Source: Spartobacteria bacterium
GTDB taxonomy: Bacteria; Verrucomicrobiota; Verrucomicrobiia; Chthoniobacterales; UBA10450
Assembly (NCBI GenBank): GCA_003169695.1
Contig: PNAS01000075.1
Location: 23,035-87,034 of the forward strand
Length of the DNA: 64,000 nt
Reading direction: 5' to 3'
Part shown: positions 42,973-51,550 of the stretch, in pieces
How positions within the stretch are numbered: position 1 is the first letter of the stretch
How the letters are laid out: each line of letters opens with the position of its first letter
The notes under the pieces: generated by a model
Databases searched by the model: none
Seen by the model: the letters and a program-made list of their open reading frames with translations, nothing else
Told to the model about the DNA's origin: nothing
Translations under genes and position numbers: made by a program

Positions 42973-44463
42973 TTAGTCCAATAGCGGCGATGTCCCAAAC
43001 TCATCGCTCTGACGGCGGCTGCGATGTGATGCACGGTTGCCAATCTTTGGCGATTGCCTGTCCGTTAGACCATCTTCTATGCTTGAGTGGATTGCCTTGC
43101 GCCCACTTAATTTGTACTGACCATTATCCCCGACCGTGACCTCGGCGTGTTCTTGCCGAGGGAAATCGCGACGGTATGGGAGGTCATGGACTGCGCAAAC
43201 GTCCTTGGGGAAGAGAAGGTCCAGCGTCCAGTCGAATGCCACACGGACCTTTTTGTCCAAGCCGGGCAGTTTGCTCAGGTAAATCGTCCGCCACATCCAC
43301 CAAGCGAAGAAGCCTGAAAAATTGAAACCAAAAATCCGCGCTACACCCGTCCGACGACCGATTGAGGCCAGCAACCCGATGGTCTTGAACGAAAATGATC
43401 TTAGAGGACGACCCAAGAGCGCAGCCGCGATATTCTGCGCCACAACCCTGCCCTCGCGTATGGCATGTTGCGCGGTTGGTGGATGAGACTGACCCGGATT
43501 TCTGATATCCGGAACAAACGCACAGTCACCCACCGCCCAGACATCAGGCCAATCGGAGACTCGCAAGAATTGGTTCACGCGTATTCGACCTCGTTCCTTT
43601 GCGCAGGGGAGCGAAGAGATAAACGGACTGGGCACGGTTCCGGCAGTCCAGACCAGAGTGCGGCATGGAATTGGGACGTGATGGGCTAAAAAGACATGGT
43701 CCTCCGTCATGCTCTTGACCCGGGTGTTAAACCGAATTTCCACACCGCGTCGCGCGAGCACCTTCTGGGTGTATTGTCCAAGGCTTTCGCCCAGTTCTGG
43801 CAGGATTACCGGGCCAGAATGCACCAGTAGAACTCGCAACATACCTTCACACAGGTTGGGGTAGAACGGCAGCGCTTCCCGCACAAAGTCATTTAATGCC
43901 GCAACCGTTTCAACGCCGGCGAAGCCGCCGCCCGCCACCACGAAAGTAAGTAACGATTGCCGGTCGGCGAAATTGCATTCGGAATTTGCCTCTTCCAAAT
44001 GTCGGATGATTTGAGTGCGCAACTGAATAGCATCGCGAAGCGATTTCATTGGTACGGCCAGGTCGGCGAGACCCGGGATGTCGTAAAAGTTGGTGATCGA
44101 TCCTAATGCGATGACCAGATGATCATAGTCTATCTGGAGGGATTGGTTACGATAACCATGTGAAATCAAGATCCGCCTGTTTGGCAGGTCAATCTGGTTC
44201 ACGTCACCCACCAATACCTCAGCTTTATGAAGTAACTTCCGGAGGGGATTCACGATATTTGTGATCTCGAGATCGCTCGCTGCTATCTCGTGAAGCATCG
44301 GTGTGAACAAGAAAAAGTTATCGTGGCTAACGAGGCAAACCTCCACCGCGCTTTGTCGTGCCAGTAATTTCTCAAGATGAATGGCGGCGTAAACTCCGCC
44401 GAAACCACCGCCGAGAATGACGACTCGTTTCTTGCGCGGCTTATCAGGTACCGGATTCATCAT
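42973..44463 (-). CDS. NAD(P)/FAD-dependent oxidoreductase, type II NADH dehydrogenase-like
   Basis: A 496-residue flavoprotein. The FAD-binding GGGFGGVYAAIHLEKLL motif (18-34), the second nucleotide motif VVAGGGFAGVETVAALNDFV (for NADH) and the C-terminal VWAVGDCAFVPDI loop fit Ndh. The membrane-targeting FSGFFAWWMWRTIYLSKLPG is present. The enzyme oxidises NADH and reduces quinones without proton pumping. The last 60 residues or so are polar and extra compared with the usual length of about 430. It lies 60 bases downstream of tatA on the same strand. Confidence 0.88.
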   Translation of the reverse strand: MMNPVPDKPRKKRVVILGGGFGGVYAAIHLEKLLARQSAVEVCLVSHDNFFLFTPMLHEIAASDLEITNIVNPLRKLLHKAEVLVGDVNQIDLPNRRILISHGYRNQSLQIDYDHLVIALGSITNFYDIPGLADLAVPMKSLRDAIQLRTQIIRHLEEANSECNFADRQSLLTFVVAGGGFAGVETVAALNDFVREALPFYPNLCEGMLRVLLVHSGPVILPELGESLGQYTQKVLARRGVEIRFNTRVKSMTEDHVFLAHHVPIPCRTLVWTAGTVPSPFISSLPCAKERGRIRVNQFLRVSDWPDVWAVGDCAFVPDIRNPGQSHPPTAQHAIREGRVVAQNIAAALLGRPLRSFSFKTIGLLASIGRRTGVARIFGFNFSGFFAWWMWRTIYLSKLPGLDKKVRVAFDWTLDLLFPKDVCAVHDLPYRRDFPRQEHAEVTVGDNGQYKLSGRKAIHSSIEDGLTDRQSPKIGNRASHRSRRQSDEFGTSPLLD

Positions 44464-44523
44464 TGAGTTCGTTCGGTAGCGAAGCTGCTGGTCGGAACCG
44501 CAATTTGAATTTAGGCAGCCGGA

Positions 44524-44775
44524 TTACTCCGGAGGCAATCGGTCGCTTTTTGTATCCAGCAATTTTTCGTGTGCTACTCCGCTGGGGCCGGACGGACTTA
44601 GCCCTTTCTCTATCTCGTCTCTCGCTGCGCCGAATTCCTTTACCGCCCGACCCATTCCTCGGGCGAGCTCAGGCAGCTTTTTCGAACCGAACAGGAGCAA
44701 CACGATGAGAAGGATCACCATCATGTCCGGCCCCGCAAAATTCAGGATACTAGCGATCAGTGGAGTCATAAGCAT
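44524..44775 (-). CDS. tatA: Sec-independent translocase TatA
   Basis: An 83-residue protein: a short N-terminal region, one helix (PDMMVILLIVLLLFGSKKLP) with the conserved FGSKKLPELARGMGRAVKEF amphipathic stretch, and a polar C-tail. These are the marks of TatA/E. TatA forms the pore that moves folded proteins bearing a twin-arginine signal. tatC lies 7 kb away at 51871 and a Tat substrate lies between them. A GGGAATATAA promoter-like element is 53 bases upstream of the start. Confidence 0.9.
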   Translation of the reverse strand: MLMTPLIASILNFAGPDMMVILLIVLLLFGSKKLPELARGMGRAVKEFGAARDEIEKGLSPSGPSGVAHEKLLDTKSDRLPPE

Positions 44776-44809
44776 TTTTCGTTAAACGGCAGATTGTTCT
44801 TCACTCATT

Positions 44810-44837
44810 CAACTGATTTGCGCGCATTTATATTCCC
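44810..44837 (-). promoter_or_regulatory. Putative ECF-type promoter of tatA
   Basis: Minus strand: GGGAATATAA (44837-44828), a 14-base spacer, then GTTGAAT. Identical in layout to the element before the sigma gene on the other strand. The -10-like part ends about 35 bases before the tatA start. Confidence 0.5.
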
Positions 44838-44907
44838 GGAAAGTCGTTTTTTTCGCGCGCCCTGGAGAGGAGGTGTTGGTCGGCCAGCCTATTTCTTTCA
44901 CAAACCC

Positions 44908-44938
44908 GGGAATAAAAGTTGGGTCGCGCCGGTTGTAT
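44908..44938 (+). promoter_or_regulatory. Putative ECF-type promoter of the sigma/anti-sigma operon
   Basis: GGGAATAAAA (44908-44917), a 14-base spacer, then GTTGTAT. It matches the tatA, cupredoxin and metallophosphoesterase elements. It lies about 270 bases upstream of the sigma start, so autoregulation would involve a long leader. Confidence 0.5.
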
Positions 44939-45209
44939 TAAGCAAATGCAACCATGTATAACCGAAGCGAGTGCTGAAGTGTCAAATGCAGGAAGAGCGA
45001 AGGGTAAACGATCGTACAGCTCGGCAAGCCAGGGGTATGTGTTGCATCAGGGTACCATCTGGAGGCACCCGCGCGTGCCGCGGTATCAATGGCAGCGAAC
45101 CTTCCGCGACTTGAGAGCCGTGGCAGTTGGCCGGTGCTGCGGCCGCTATTCGATCGAAACGCTCTGGTTTTAGGTATTTTGTCTGGGAGATGATTTGTCA
45201 AGAATCGCT

Positions 45210-45836
45210 ATGGCTTTATCCCCATTAAAAGCGGAACATGCTGCCGAGACAGATTTCGAATCGGAGAAGATTGTGAAATTCGTGGTAGTTAGGAATGGCG
45301 AAGAGGATCACGCTGAGAAAGATGAGCTAAAATCTTTTGAAGCGGCGCTGCTGCCGCACCTTGATGCCGCGCACAATTTAGCGAGATGGCTGCTGCGCAA
45401 TGAAGAGGATGCGCAGGATGTAGTCCAAGAGGCGTATCTGCGCGCGTTCAAATCGTTCAGTGGATTCCATGGTTCCAATGGCCGGGCCTGGTTGCTGACG
45501 ATTGTCCGAAACACTTGCTACACGTTGCTCAAAAAGAACCGTGCAGTTGATTTGACCACCACTTTTGATGAAGAAATACACATGTCCGGCCACGAGTCTG
45601 TGAGTCCCGCGACGATTCTGGAGCATAGTGAAGACGCGGAACTAATTAGAGAAGCAATGGATGAATTGCCGACGGAATTCCGTGAGATCCTGGCGCTGCG
45701 GCACCAGGAAGATCTCTCCTATAAGGAAATAGCGGAAATCGCGCAAATCCCGCAGGGCACGGTCATGTCGCGGCTCGCCCGCGCGCGCGCCAAGCTCAAG
45801 GAATGTTTGGCGGCTCGGATTGGTAAGGAGAAATAG
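45210..45836 (+). CDS. ECF-subfamily RNA polymerase sigma factor
   Basis: About 208 residues from ATG 45210 (MALSPLKAEHAAE). A TTG start 15 bases upstream is also possible. Region 2 is LARWLLRNEEDAQDVVQEAY, then AFKSFSGFHGSNGRAWLLTI. Region 4 is LPTEFREILALRHQEDLSYK, then EIAEIAQIPQGTVMSRLARA, with the helix-turn-helix. Region 3 is missing, as in ECF factors. The anti-sigma gene begins directly after its stop codon. It probably controls the neighbouring cupredoxin, Tat and iron genes through the GGGAATA elements. Confidence 0.9.
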   Translation: MALSPLKAEHAAETDFESEKIVKFVVVRNGEEDHAEKDELKSFEAALLPHLDAAHNLARWLLRNEEDAQDVVQEAYLRAFKSFSGFHGSNGRAWLLTIVRNTCYTLLKKNRAVDLTTTFDEEIHMSGHESVSPATILEHSEDAELIREAMDELPTEFREILALRHQEDLSYKEIAEIAQIPQGTVMSRLARARAKLKECLAARIGKEK

Positions 45837-46667
45837 ATGAACTGCGAAGAAGCTACAAAACTGATGGATGGTTATTTGGATGGCGAACTGGATCCGATTA
45901 CCAGCCAGGCAATCGAACAACATTTGCGGGGGTGCCGTAACTGCGACCAAGCCTACAAAACGCATGGCTCGCTCATTCGTGCGATTGGCAACACAACTCC
46001 TTATTACAAGGCGCCAGCAGGATTACGTGAGCGAATTCAAGCCTCATTGCGAGAGGAGATCGCCGAACGGCCCGCGCGAAATGGTGGGCGAGATGCTCAG
46101 CCGCAGTTCCCAAGAAGGCAGCCAGAGCCGCGGACCATTCTTTGGGGGGCATCCTGGAATTGGCTGGCTCTCGCCGCGGCGGTCATTTTCGCTGCGATCA
46201 TCGCTTTGAACTTGGTGCCCCGATGGCAGCAACCCGCGGCCGATCAATTCCTGGCCACGCAACTCATCGCCAGTCATGTGCGTTCGCTTATGGCAAGTCA
46301 CCTCACTGACGTCGCTTCCACCGACCAGCACACCGTGAAACCGTGGCTGGACGCCAAGCTCGATTTTGCACCTCCGGTGGCCGACCTTTCCAGTGAAGGC
46401 TTTCCTTTGATTGGGGGCCGACTCGATTATCTCGATAGCAGGCCGGCGGCGGTGTTGATTTACCAAAGGCGCAAACATTTCATTAACCTGTTTGTTTGGC
46501 CGGCCGAACCGAATGCGAGCAGAGCCACGAAGGCGATGTCCCGCCAAGGCTATCAGCTTCTGCATTGGGTTGACTCCGACTTCAACTACTGGGCTGTTTC
46601 CGATGTGAGCGCTAACGACTTGCAGACTCTTAAGCAGCAGTTCGAAGGACAAACGTCGCACCATTGA
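45837..46667 (+). CDS. Anti-sigma factor with zinc-finger-like domain
   Basis: A 276-residue protein. The N-terminal MNCEEATKLMDGYLDGELDP and EQHLRGCRNCDQAY supply the ZAS-type H29-x3-C33-x2-C36 motif. A single helix (LALAAAVIFAAIIALNLVP, about 108-126) anchors it. The periplasmic part (130-276) resembles the sensor regions of transmembrane anti-sigma factors in such clusters. It directly abuts the sigma stop (TAGATG). It would hold the sigma factor at the membrane until an envelope signal, perhaps metal or oxidative stress, releases it. Confidence 0.87.
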   Translation: MNCEEATKLMDGYLDGELDPITSQAIEQHLRGCRNCDQAYKTHGSLIRAIGNTTPYYKAPAGLRERIQASLREEIAERPARNGGRDAQPQFPRRQPEPRTILWGASWNWLALAAAVIFAAIIALNLVPRWQQPAADQFLATQLIASHVRSLMASHLTDVASTDQHTVKPWLDAKLDFAPPVADLSSEGFPLIGGRLDYLDSRPAAVLIYQRRKHFINLFVWPAEPNASRATKAMSRQGYQLLHWVDSDFNYWAVSDVSANDLQTLKQQFEGQTSHH

Positions 46668-46854
46668 CAACGGACAGAGATTTCGACGGCGCATAAGACC
46701 GTTACCTTAGGCAAATCGGCGAATTAGCGCATCCCGACATTAGCGCTAGTTACTTTCTTTGGTGATGGGCGGTTTGGACACTCTTTCACCGCCGACATTC
46801 TGACGCCGTTTCGCTAAAGCGCTGTTCTCTCGAACAAGACATTCCTCATGCCAC

Positions 46855-46883
46855 GGGAATATCCATCGAAACAAACGGTATGG
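46855..46883 (+). promoter_or_regulatory. Putative ECF-type promoter of the first cupredoxin
   Basis: GGGAATATCC (46855-46864), a 13-base spacer, then GTATGG. About 49 bases separate it from the cupredoxin start. It is the weakest of the four elements in the second half of the upstream box. Confidence 0.4.
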
Positions 46884-46931
46884 ATTAGTGAAAGTAGTTA
46901 GTGAAACCCAAACACAGAAGGACTCAATGTT

Positions 46932-47369
46932 ATGTTCGCTTCCCCTATTCACCATTACCGGCCGAAGCACACGACCGGATGCGAGCGGGCCGTCTCTCCG
47001 CTTCTTACGTATTTAAATACAGGCACGCTGGCACTCGCTTTGGTTTTCGGTCTTGCCTTGCTAACTAGTGTTCGCGGTAAGGATTCCGAAACCAAAGGCT
47101 CAGTTTTCCCGAAGAACACAAAGACTGAAATTGTCATCGATAACTTCACTTTTTCACCCGCGACATCCACGGTACCGGTCGGAGCAACGGTGACCTGGAC
47201 CAATCAGGACAGCGTTCCGCACGTTCTTACTAGCGTTGACAATCAGTTCAAGAAATCGCCCGTATTAAAGGCAGGTCAGCGCTTTTCCAACACTTTCGCG
47301 ACCGCAGGAACTTACTCTTACTTCTGTTCCATTCACCCCCGAATGACAGGGAAGATCATCGTCAAATAA
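46932..47369 (+). CDS. Cupredoxin (plastocyanin-like)
   Basis: A 145-residue protein. A long N-terminal region (1-50) with a membrane segment (LNTGTLALALVFGLALLTSV) is followed by a type-1 copper domain: FTFSPATSTVPVGATVTWTN, VPHVLTS with the first His ligand, and YFCSIHPRMTG with Cys, His and Met ligands. The domain would bind one copper ion and carry electrons in the periplasm. It has a near twin at 49572. It is the first gene of a plus-strand group with the hypothetical, DUF2231, metallophosphoesterase and FTR1 genes. Confidence 0.9.
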   Translation: MFASPIHHYRPKHTTGCERAVSPLLTYLNTGTLALALVFGLALLTSVRGKDSETKGSVFPKNTKTEIVIDNFTFSPATSTVPVGATVTWTNQDSVPHVLTSVDNQFKKSPVLKAGQRFSNTFATAGTYSYFCSIHPRMTGKIIVK

Positions 47370-47391
47370 CCGTCAACCACAACCTAACTCT

Positions 47392-47841
47392 ATGAAATCA
47401 ACACTCTATTCAACTCTTTTGAAAACTGCCCTCTTAATTGTTCCACTGGGCTTGTACCTTAGCTGCCCAACACTCGCAGAAGGGAGAAATAGAAGTCTGT
47501 TATCTCCCGGTCTTGTAAGGCCACGAGCCTTGGATTATCCCGCCGCGTCGGCCCACGGGTACCTAACGGTCTATATCACGGTCGCCGAATTCAACGATGG
47601 CAGCGCGTGGTACTTTCCGCACAGCTTTTACGCCATCTACACAATCGACGGGAAGCTGTTTAGAAACGTCACAAGCCAACCTTCCGCGGACGATGAAATT
47701 CCCGACGTCGTGGCACTGCCGGTTGGATCTTACATGGTCGTTGGTCGATCGGAGAAGAACGGATTTATCCGCCTGCCCGTTGTCATCAGGGCGGGCCAGC
47801 GGACGACTCTCGACTTGGATCTCAGAGAAAGGGCTCGCTAG
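47392..47841 (+). CDS. Secreted protein of unknown function
   Basis: A 149-residue protein with a signal peptide (KTALLIVPLGLYLSCPTLAE). The mature part is beta-rich (HGYLTVYITVAEFNDGSAWY, then VALPVGSYMVVGRSEKNGFI) and ends DLDLRERAR. It may fold as a small Ig-like or transthyretin-like unit, but I do not recognise a family. It lies 22 bases after the cupredoxin. Confidence 0.65.
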   Translation: MKSTLYSTLLKTALLIVPLGLYLSCPTLAEGRNRSLLSPGLVRPRALDYPAASAHGYLTVYITVAEFNDGSAWYFPHSFYAIYTIDGKLFRNVTSQPSADDEIPDVVALPVGSYMVVGRSEKNGFIRLPVVIRAGQRTTLDLDLRERAR

Positions 47842-47899
47842 GGCGAATAGCTCACAACTGACGGTTGGACAATCCACGCAAAGTTTTGCCAAGGACCGC

Positions 47900-48352
47900 A
47901 TGAATCCGTTTGACTTAAAAGCCGCTCTGCTTGCGAAACACGCGCAGCATCCGGTAATCATTCATTTCCCGATAGCGCTGTTCATCATCAGTGTGGCGTT
48001 TGATCTCCTCGCAATCTGGAAAAGGAACCCGGCGATGGCGAAGGCCGCATACTATAATCTCATCGGAGCGGCGTTAACGGCCCCGGTCGCCATTGCGAGC
48101 GGGTTGACCGCGTGGCAGTGGCAATTGGAAGGTGCGAAGCTTAAAGGAAACTTGCTCTTGCATCTGATCTTCGCGCTGGCAGCGAGCGGAATGATTTGGC
48201 TTCTTTGCGGATGGCGTATTTCGCAGCGAAAACTTCCACAACGAACCCCAGGACTCATTTATATCTTCCTTGCACTTGCCACGGTGTTGTTGATCGCACT
48301 CGCCGGACATTTGGGGGGGTTCGTGAGCGGCGTTGAGAGCGGCGCGATCTGA
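47900..48352 (+). CDS. DUF2231 membrane protein
   Basis: A 150-residue protein with four helices. The N-terminus AKHAQHPVIIHFPIALFIIS has the HP-x4-FPI motif of DUF2231, and AGHLGGFVSG at the end carries the second His. DUF2231 proteins often occur next to cupredoxins and iron or haem genes, and the two His residues could bind haem or a metal (inference). The ATG 47900 lies 58 bases after the previous gene. Confidence 0.82.
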   Translation: MNPFDLKAALLAKHAQHPVIIHFPIALFIISVAFDLLAIWKRNPAMAKAAYYNLIGAALTAPVAIASGLTAWQWQLEGAKLKGNLLLHLIFALAASGMIWLLCGWRISQRKLPQRTPGLIYIFLALATVLLIALAGHLGGFVSGVESGAI

Positions 48353-48499
48353 CTGTTCAAGGGGGCAATCCCAGGCGTTCTTGAATCTAGTGAATCCCCT
48401 GGCGCGGACGACGGACGCGGCGAAACGACAAATCGACTAAACGGAGACGCAGGCCCGCACGCACGTCAAACCTTGCACAGTCTAACCACGAAACATTTC

Positions 48500-48527
48500 G
48501 GGAATAAAATCAAGCCGAATCAGTAAG
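48500..48527 (+). promoter_or_regulatory. Putative ECF-type promoter of the metallophosphoesterase operon
   Basis: GGGAATAAAA (48500-48509), a 13-base spacer, then GTAAG. The first ten bases are identical to the element before the sigma operon. It lies 66 bases before the ATG. Confidence 0.5.
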
Positions 48528-48559
48528 GACAGGTGGAAGGCAACCTGCCAACCAAACAA

Positions 48560-48585
48560 AACCTAAACAGAACCTAAACAGAACC
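48560..48585 (+). repeat. 11-bp tandem repeat in the leader
   Basis: AACCTAAACAG occurs twice in tandem followed by AACC, ending just before the metallophosphoesterase start. The leader lacks a Shine-Dalgarno-like sequence, so the A-rich repeat may keep the start region unfolded. Confidence 0.55.
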
Positions 48586-48592
48586 AAATATT

Positions 48593-49558
48593 ATGTCCGA
48601 TTACATTTCTCACGACCACGAGCACGACGGAATTGATCGCCGCGGCTTTCTTCAATGCATGGCTTGGGCGGGCACCGGCTTACTTTGGACTATCAGTGGC
48701 GGCGTCCTCGTATCGAAAACCCTCGCTCAGATCGCGCAGGCCGGAGACTCGTTGCCGACAGCTACCGATCTCAGTTTTTTGCAGATTAGCGACAGTCATA
48801 TCGGCTTCAGTAAAGAGGCGAACAAAGATGTGACCGCGACCTTCAGAATTGCCCTCGATCGCATCAACGCGATGCCAACGCCTCCATCTTTTCTCATTCA
48901 TACAGGAGATATTTCCCAGCTCTCCAAGCCGGAAGAGTTCGACACCTTCGATGAAGTGCTAAAGAGCTGCCGGACAAAGGACGTTTTCTACGTTCCGGGA
49001 GAGCATGATGTGCTCGACGGGAGTGGGAAGCTCTACCGTGAACGTTATTTGAAAAGCGTCGAAGGCAAAGGCTCGGGCTGGTATAGCTTCAACAAAAACG
49101 GCGTCCATTTCATTGGACTGGTCAACGTCCTGAATCTCCAGGCCGGCGGTCTGGGACAACTCGGAGACGAGCAGCTCGAATGGCTTGAGGCCGACGTGAA
49201 AGATCTCGGTTCGAGCACGCCCATTGTCGTCTTCGCCCACATCCCACTCTGGGCGGTATATCCGCAATGGGGCTGGGGCACGAGCGACAGTGAACGCGCT
49301 CTGGGATATTTGAAGCGCTTCGGCTCCGTGACTGTGCTGAACGGTCACATCCACCAGGTGCTCCAGAAAGTCGAAGGGAACGTGACTTTCCACACAGCGA
49401 TGTCTACCGCTTTCCCGCAGCCCGCGCCCGGCACGGCACCATCGCCCGGGCCGATGAAAGTCCCCGCCGAAAAACTGCGCAGCATGCTCGGCCTAACGAG
49501 CGTGCGGTATTTGCAAGGCAAGTCCTCTCTCGCCGTTGTCGATTCAAACCTCAGCTAA
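48593..49558 (+). CDS. Tat-exported metallophosphoesterase
   Basis: A 321-residue protein. A twin-arginine signal lies near the N-terminus (DRRGFLQCMAWAGTGLLWTI). The calcineurin-like domain has FLQISDSHIGF (motif I), IHTGDIS (II), YVPGEHDVLDG (III, with Glu where Asn is usual), VFAHIPLW (IV) and VLNGHIHQ (V). Two metal ions would be bound and phosphoesters hydrolysed in the periplasm. TatA and TatC are encoded on both sides of this region, which fits its export route. It is followed at 13 bases by the second cupredoxin, so the two are probably cotranscribed. Confidence 0.88.
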   Translation: MSDYISHDHEHDGIDRRGFLQCMAWAGTGLLWTISGGVLVSKTLAQIAQAGDSLPTATDLSFLQISDSHIGFSKEANKDVTATFRIALDRINAMPTPPSFLIHTGDISQLSKPEEFDTFDEVLKSCRTKDVFYVPGEHDVLDGSGKLYRERYLKSVEGKGSGWYSFNKNGVHFIGLVNVLNLQAGGLGQLGDEQLEWLEADVKDLGSSTPIVVFAHIPLWAVYPQWGWGTSDSERALGYLKRFGSVTVLNGHIHQVLQKVEGNVTFHTAMSTAFPQPAPGTAPSPGPMKVPAEKLRSMLGLTSVRYLQGKSSLAVVDSNLS

Positions 49559-49571
49559 GAGATCAACATCT

Positions 49572-49946
49572 ATGTATACATCCATCGCCAGAGACAAGAC
49601 CGTCCGAATTCTGTTTGCCATCAGCTCCCTATTTTTGAGCAACTTTTCCCTCGGCCAGGCCGAGAAAGAAGCTTCAGCAGACGGTATCAAGAAGAACCAA
49701 ATCGTGATTAAGGATTTCCACTTCACTCCTGAAACACTGACTGTGAAGTCGGGGGACAAAATAACATGGATCAACCGGGACGAGGAACCGCACACGGTCG
49801 TGAGCGTCGAGAAGCAGTTTAAGAAATCGAGCGCTCTCGACACGGACCAGGAATTCACCATTACCGCCGCCGCGCCGGGAACCTACACCTATTTTTGCTC
49901 CGTCCACCCGAAGATGACTGGGACCATCGTGGTCGAGGAGCCGTAA
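49572..49946 (+). CDS. Cupredoxin (plastocyanin-like), second copy
   Basis: A 124-residue protein from ATG 49572 with a signal peptide (TVRILFAISSLFLSNFSLGQ). The type-1 copper domain has PHTVVSV and YFCSVHPKMTGTIVV, giving the His, Cys, His and Met ligands. It resembles the cupredoxin at 46932 (both have VEKQFKKS or VDNQFKKS). It probably receives or passes electrons in the periplasm, perhaps for iron oxidation needed by the FTR1 permease encoded next (inference). Confidence 0.9.
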   Translation: MYTSIARDKTVRILFAISSLFLSNFSLGQAEKEASADGIKKNQIVIKDFHFTPETLTVKSGDKITWINRDEEPHTVVSVEKQFKKSSALDTDQEFTITAAAPGTYTYFCSVHPKMTGTIVVEEP

Positions 49947-50035
49947 GCTTCGACCGCCGCCAGTGACGGCCCCTGGCCGGATTTAAAACCTTCAATCCAA
50001 AGGCAACGACCGTTCCATCTCACACGACTAAAGCT

Positions 50036-50332
50036 ATGAAACCGACACTCGACATCCGTCGTCGCTGCGATTCGATCACGCTGGCCGTTCCCACGAGCCG
50101 GGTCTTCCCGAAGATCGACTTTAATTATCAAGCATCGATGCTGGCCGACCTCGATGGCCGATGTGGCGGTTGTTGCAGATCCTCCTTCCGCGCGATCGGC
50201 CAGAATTACTTCGCAAACGAAGCGCCTCAGCACTTCGCCCACGAGGCAGCGTTATTTTTCATAATGATGATGACGGTCACTTTGCCGTTGTTAAATGCGT
50301 TGGCCGCCGTCCTGGAGCTGATCCGCATTTGA
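50036..50332 (+). CDS. Possible small membrane protein
   Basis: A 98-residue ORF between the cupredoxin and the FTR1 gene, in the same direction. A Cys-rich GRCGGCCRSSF segment stands in the middle, and the C-terminus (FFIMMMTVTLPLLNALAAVL) is a likely membrane helix. No family is recognised and the ribosome binding site is weak. The Cys cluster could bind metal. Confidence 0.4.
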   Translation: MKPTLDIRRRCDSITLAVPTSRVFPKIDFNYQASMLADLDGRCGGCCRSSFRAIGQNYFANEAPQHFAHEAALFFIMMMTVTLPLLNALAAVLELIRI

Positions 50333-50431
50333 TAATCTCTCAGCCGTGACCGCGCCTGCTGTTTTTCCCTGCAAAGCGTTTGCTGGGAGAATTCACAGCG
50401 GTACTGGTCCACTCATCACCGTGTCGCGCTC

Positions 50432-51550
50432 ATGAGTACACTGTCACCACCTAGCCACTTACGGGTCACGCCTATGCGCGGCGTTTGTGCGGCCGCACTG
50501 TTCGTAATGGCGATGGTCATCTGGCAGGGCGTGACCGCACATGGCGCGCCAGACCCGACGCAACCGAACACCAGCCCCACCGGCGCTTTTCTCGATATCG
50601 GCGTTCTTGTATTCCGCGAAGGACTTGAGTGCATTTTGGTGCTCGCAGCGATCACAGCGAGCATGACCGGAAGTGACCAGTCTTATCGGCGTCCCGTTGC
50701 CGCGGGCGCAGGCATCGCTTTTGTCGCGACATTAATCACTTGGTTGATCGCAGTGCGAGTCGTCGGCCAGCTCAGCGAGAGTATTCCCGCACTCGGCTTG
50801 CAAGCAGCGACCGGACTCCTCGCAGTGATTGTCCTGCTCGTGATCACGAATTGGTTTTTCCACAAGATTTATTTGGGCGGCTGGATCCGTACGCATAATC
50901 GCCGCAGAAAAGCGCTGCTCGCCAATGGCGCCGCAGAAATTTCCCAGGCGCGCCTGCAATGGGGATTAATCCTACTTGGATTCACCTCGCTTTATCGGGA
51001 GGGCTTCGAAGTCGTGCTCTTTCTTCAGAGCTACAATTTGCGGTTGGGCGGCGACGTGGTGTTAAAAGGCGCGGTGCTTGGGATAGCGCTCTCCGGCATG
51101 GTCGCGATTCTCACCTTCTTCTTCCAGCAGCGTCTTCAACATCGAAAAATGCTGATTACAACCGGCATCCTGCTGGGCGCCGTTTTGCTCGTGATGGTGG
51201 GCGAACAAGCGCAGGAAATGCAACTGGCGCATTGGATACCGACAACGCAGATCGGCTGGCTGGCGGATTGCGTCCCGGCTTGGGTGAGCATGTGGTTCGG
51301 AGTTTTTCCCACTTATGAAACGATGGTCGCGCAACTATTGGCTACGGTTTTGGCCATTGGTTCTTATTATGCTGCTCGTCATACACGGAGCACACCAACA
51401 TCGGACAGCACGGAATTGGTGGGGATGCAGCCAAGTCCACGCAACAGCACAAGTGCGAGTGCCGCGGCTTTTCGTTCTCGCAGTCACCTGGCCGCAACCG
51501 ATCTTGTGGCGATCCGTGAATATGAGCGCACGCATGACGCATTCACGTGA
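50432..51550 (+). CDS. FTR1-family iron permease
   Basis: A 372-residue membrane protein. A signal-like N-terminus (about 15-38) is followed by seven or so helices. Two REG-x-E iron-binding motifs are present, FREGLECILVLAAI (about 62-75) and LYREGFEVVLFL (about 188-199), as in yeast Ftr1p and bacterial EfeU. Ferric or ferrous iron would be transported across the inner membrane, often with a cupredoxin or peroxidase partner. The nearby cupredoxins fit this, while EfeO and EfeB are absent. Confidence 0.9.
   Translation: MSTLSPPSHLRVTPMRGVCAAALFVMAMVIWQGVTAHGAPDPTQPNTSPTGAFLDIGVLVFREGLECILVLAAITASMTGSDQSYRRPVAAGAGIAFVATLITWLIAVRVVGQLSESIPALGLQAATGLLAVIVLLVITNWFFHKIYLGGWIRTHNRRRKALLANGAAEISQARLQWGLILLGFTSLYREGFEVVLFLQSYNLRLGGDVVLKGAVLGIALSGMVAILTFFFQQRLQHRKMLITTGILLGAVLLVMVGEQAQEMQLAHWIPTTQIGWLADCVPAWVSMWFGVFPTYETMVAQLLATVLAIGSYYAARHTRSTPTSDSTELVGMQPSPRNSTSASAAAFRSRSHLAATDLVAIREYERTHDAFT

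Larger units (their letters stand above)
44776..45209. other. Divergent intergenic region between tatA and the ECF sigma operon
   Basis: 434 bases holding two opposite promoter-like GGGAATA elements (44810-44837 minus, 44908-44935 plus). The stretch 44940-45200 between the right-hand element and the sigma gene contains no gene I can support. If the element is the promoter, the sigma transcript has a leader of about 270 bases. Confidence 0.5.

Noticed and set aside
42790..42976. Short plus-strand ORF (MANLTNRYFKHTSAG...)
   Set aside because: No ribosome binding site or recognised family, and it runs into the convergent NADH dehydrogenase gene end; support is insufficient.
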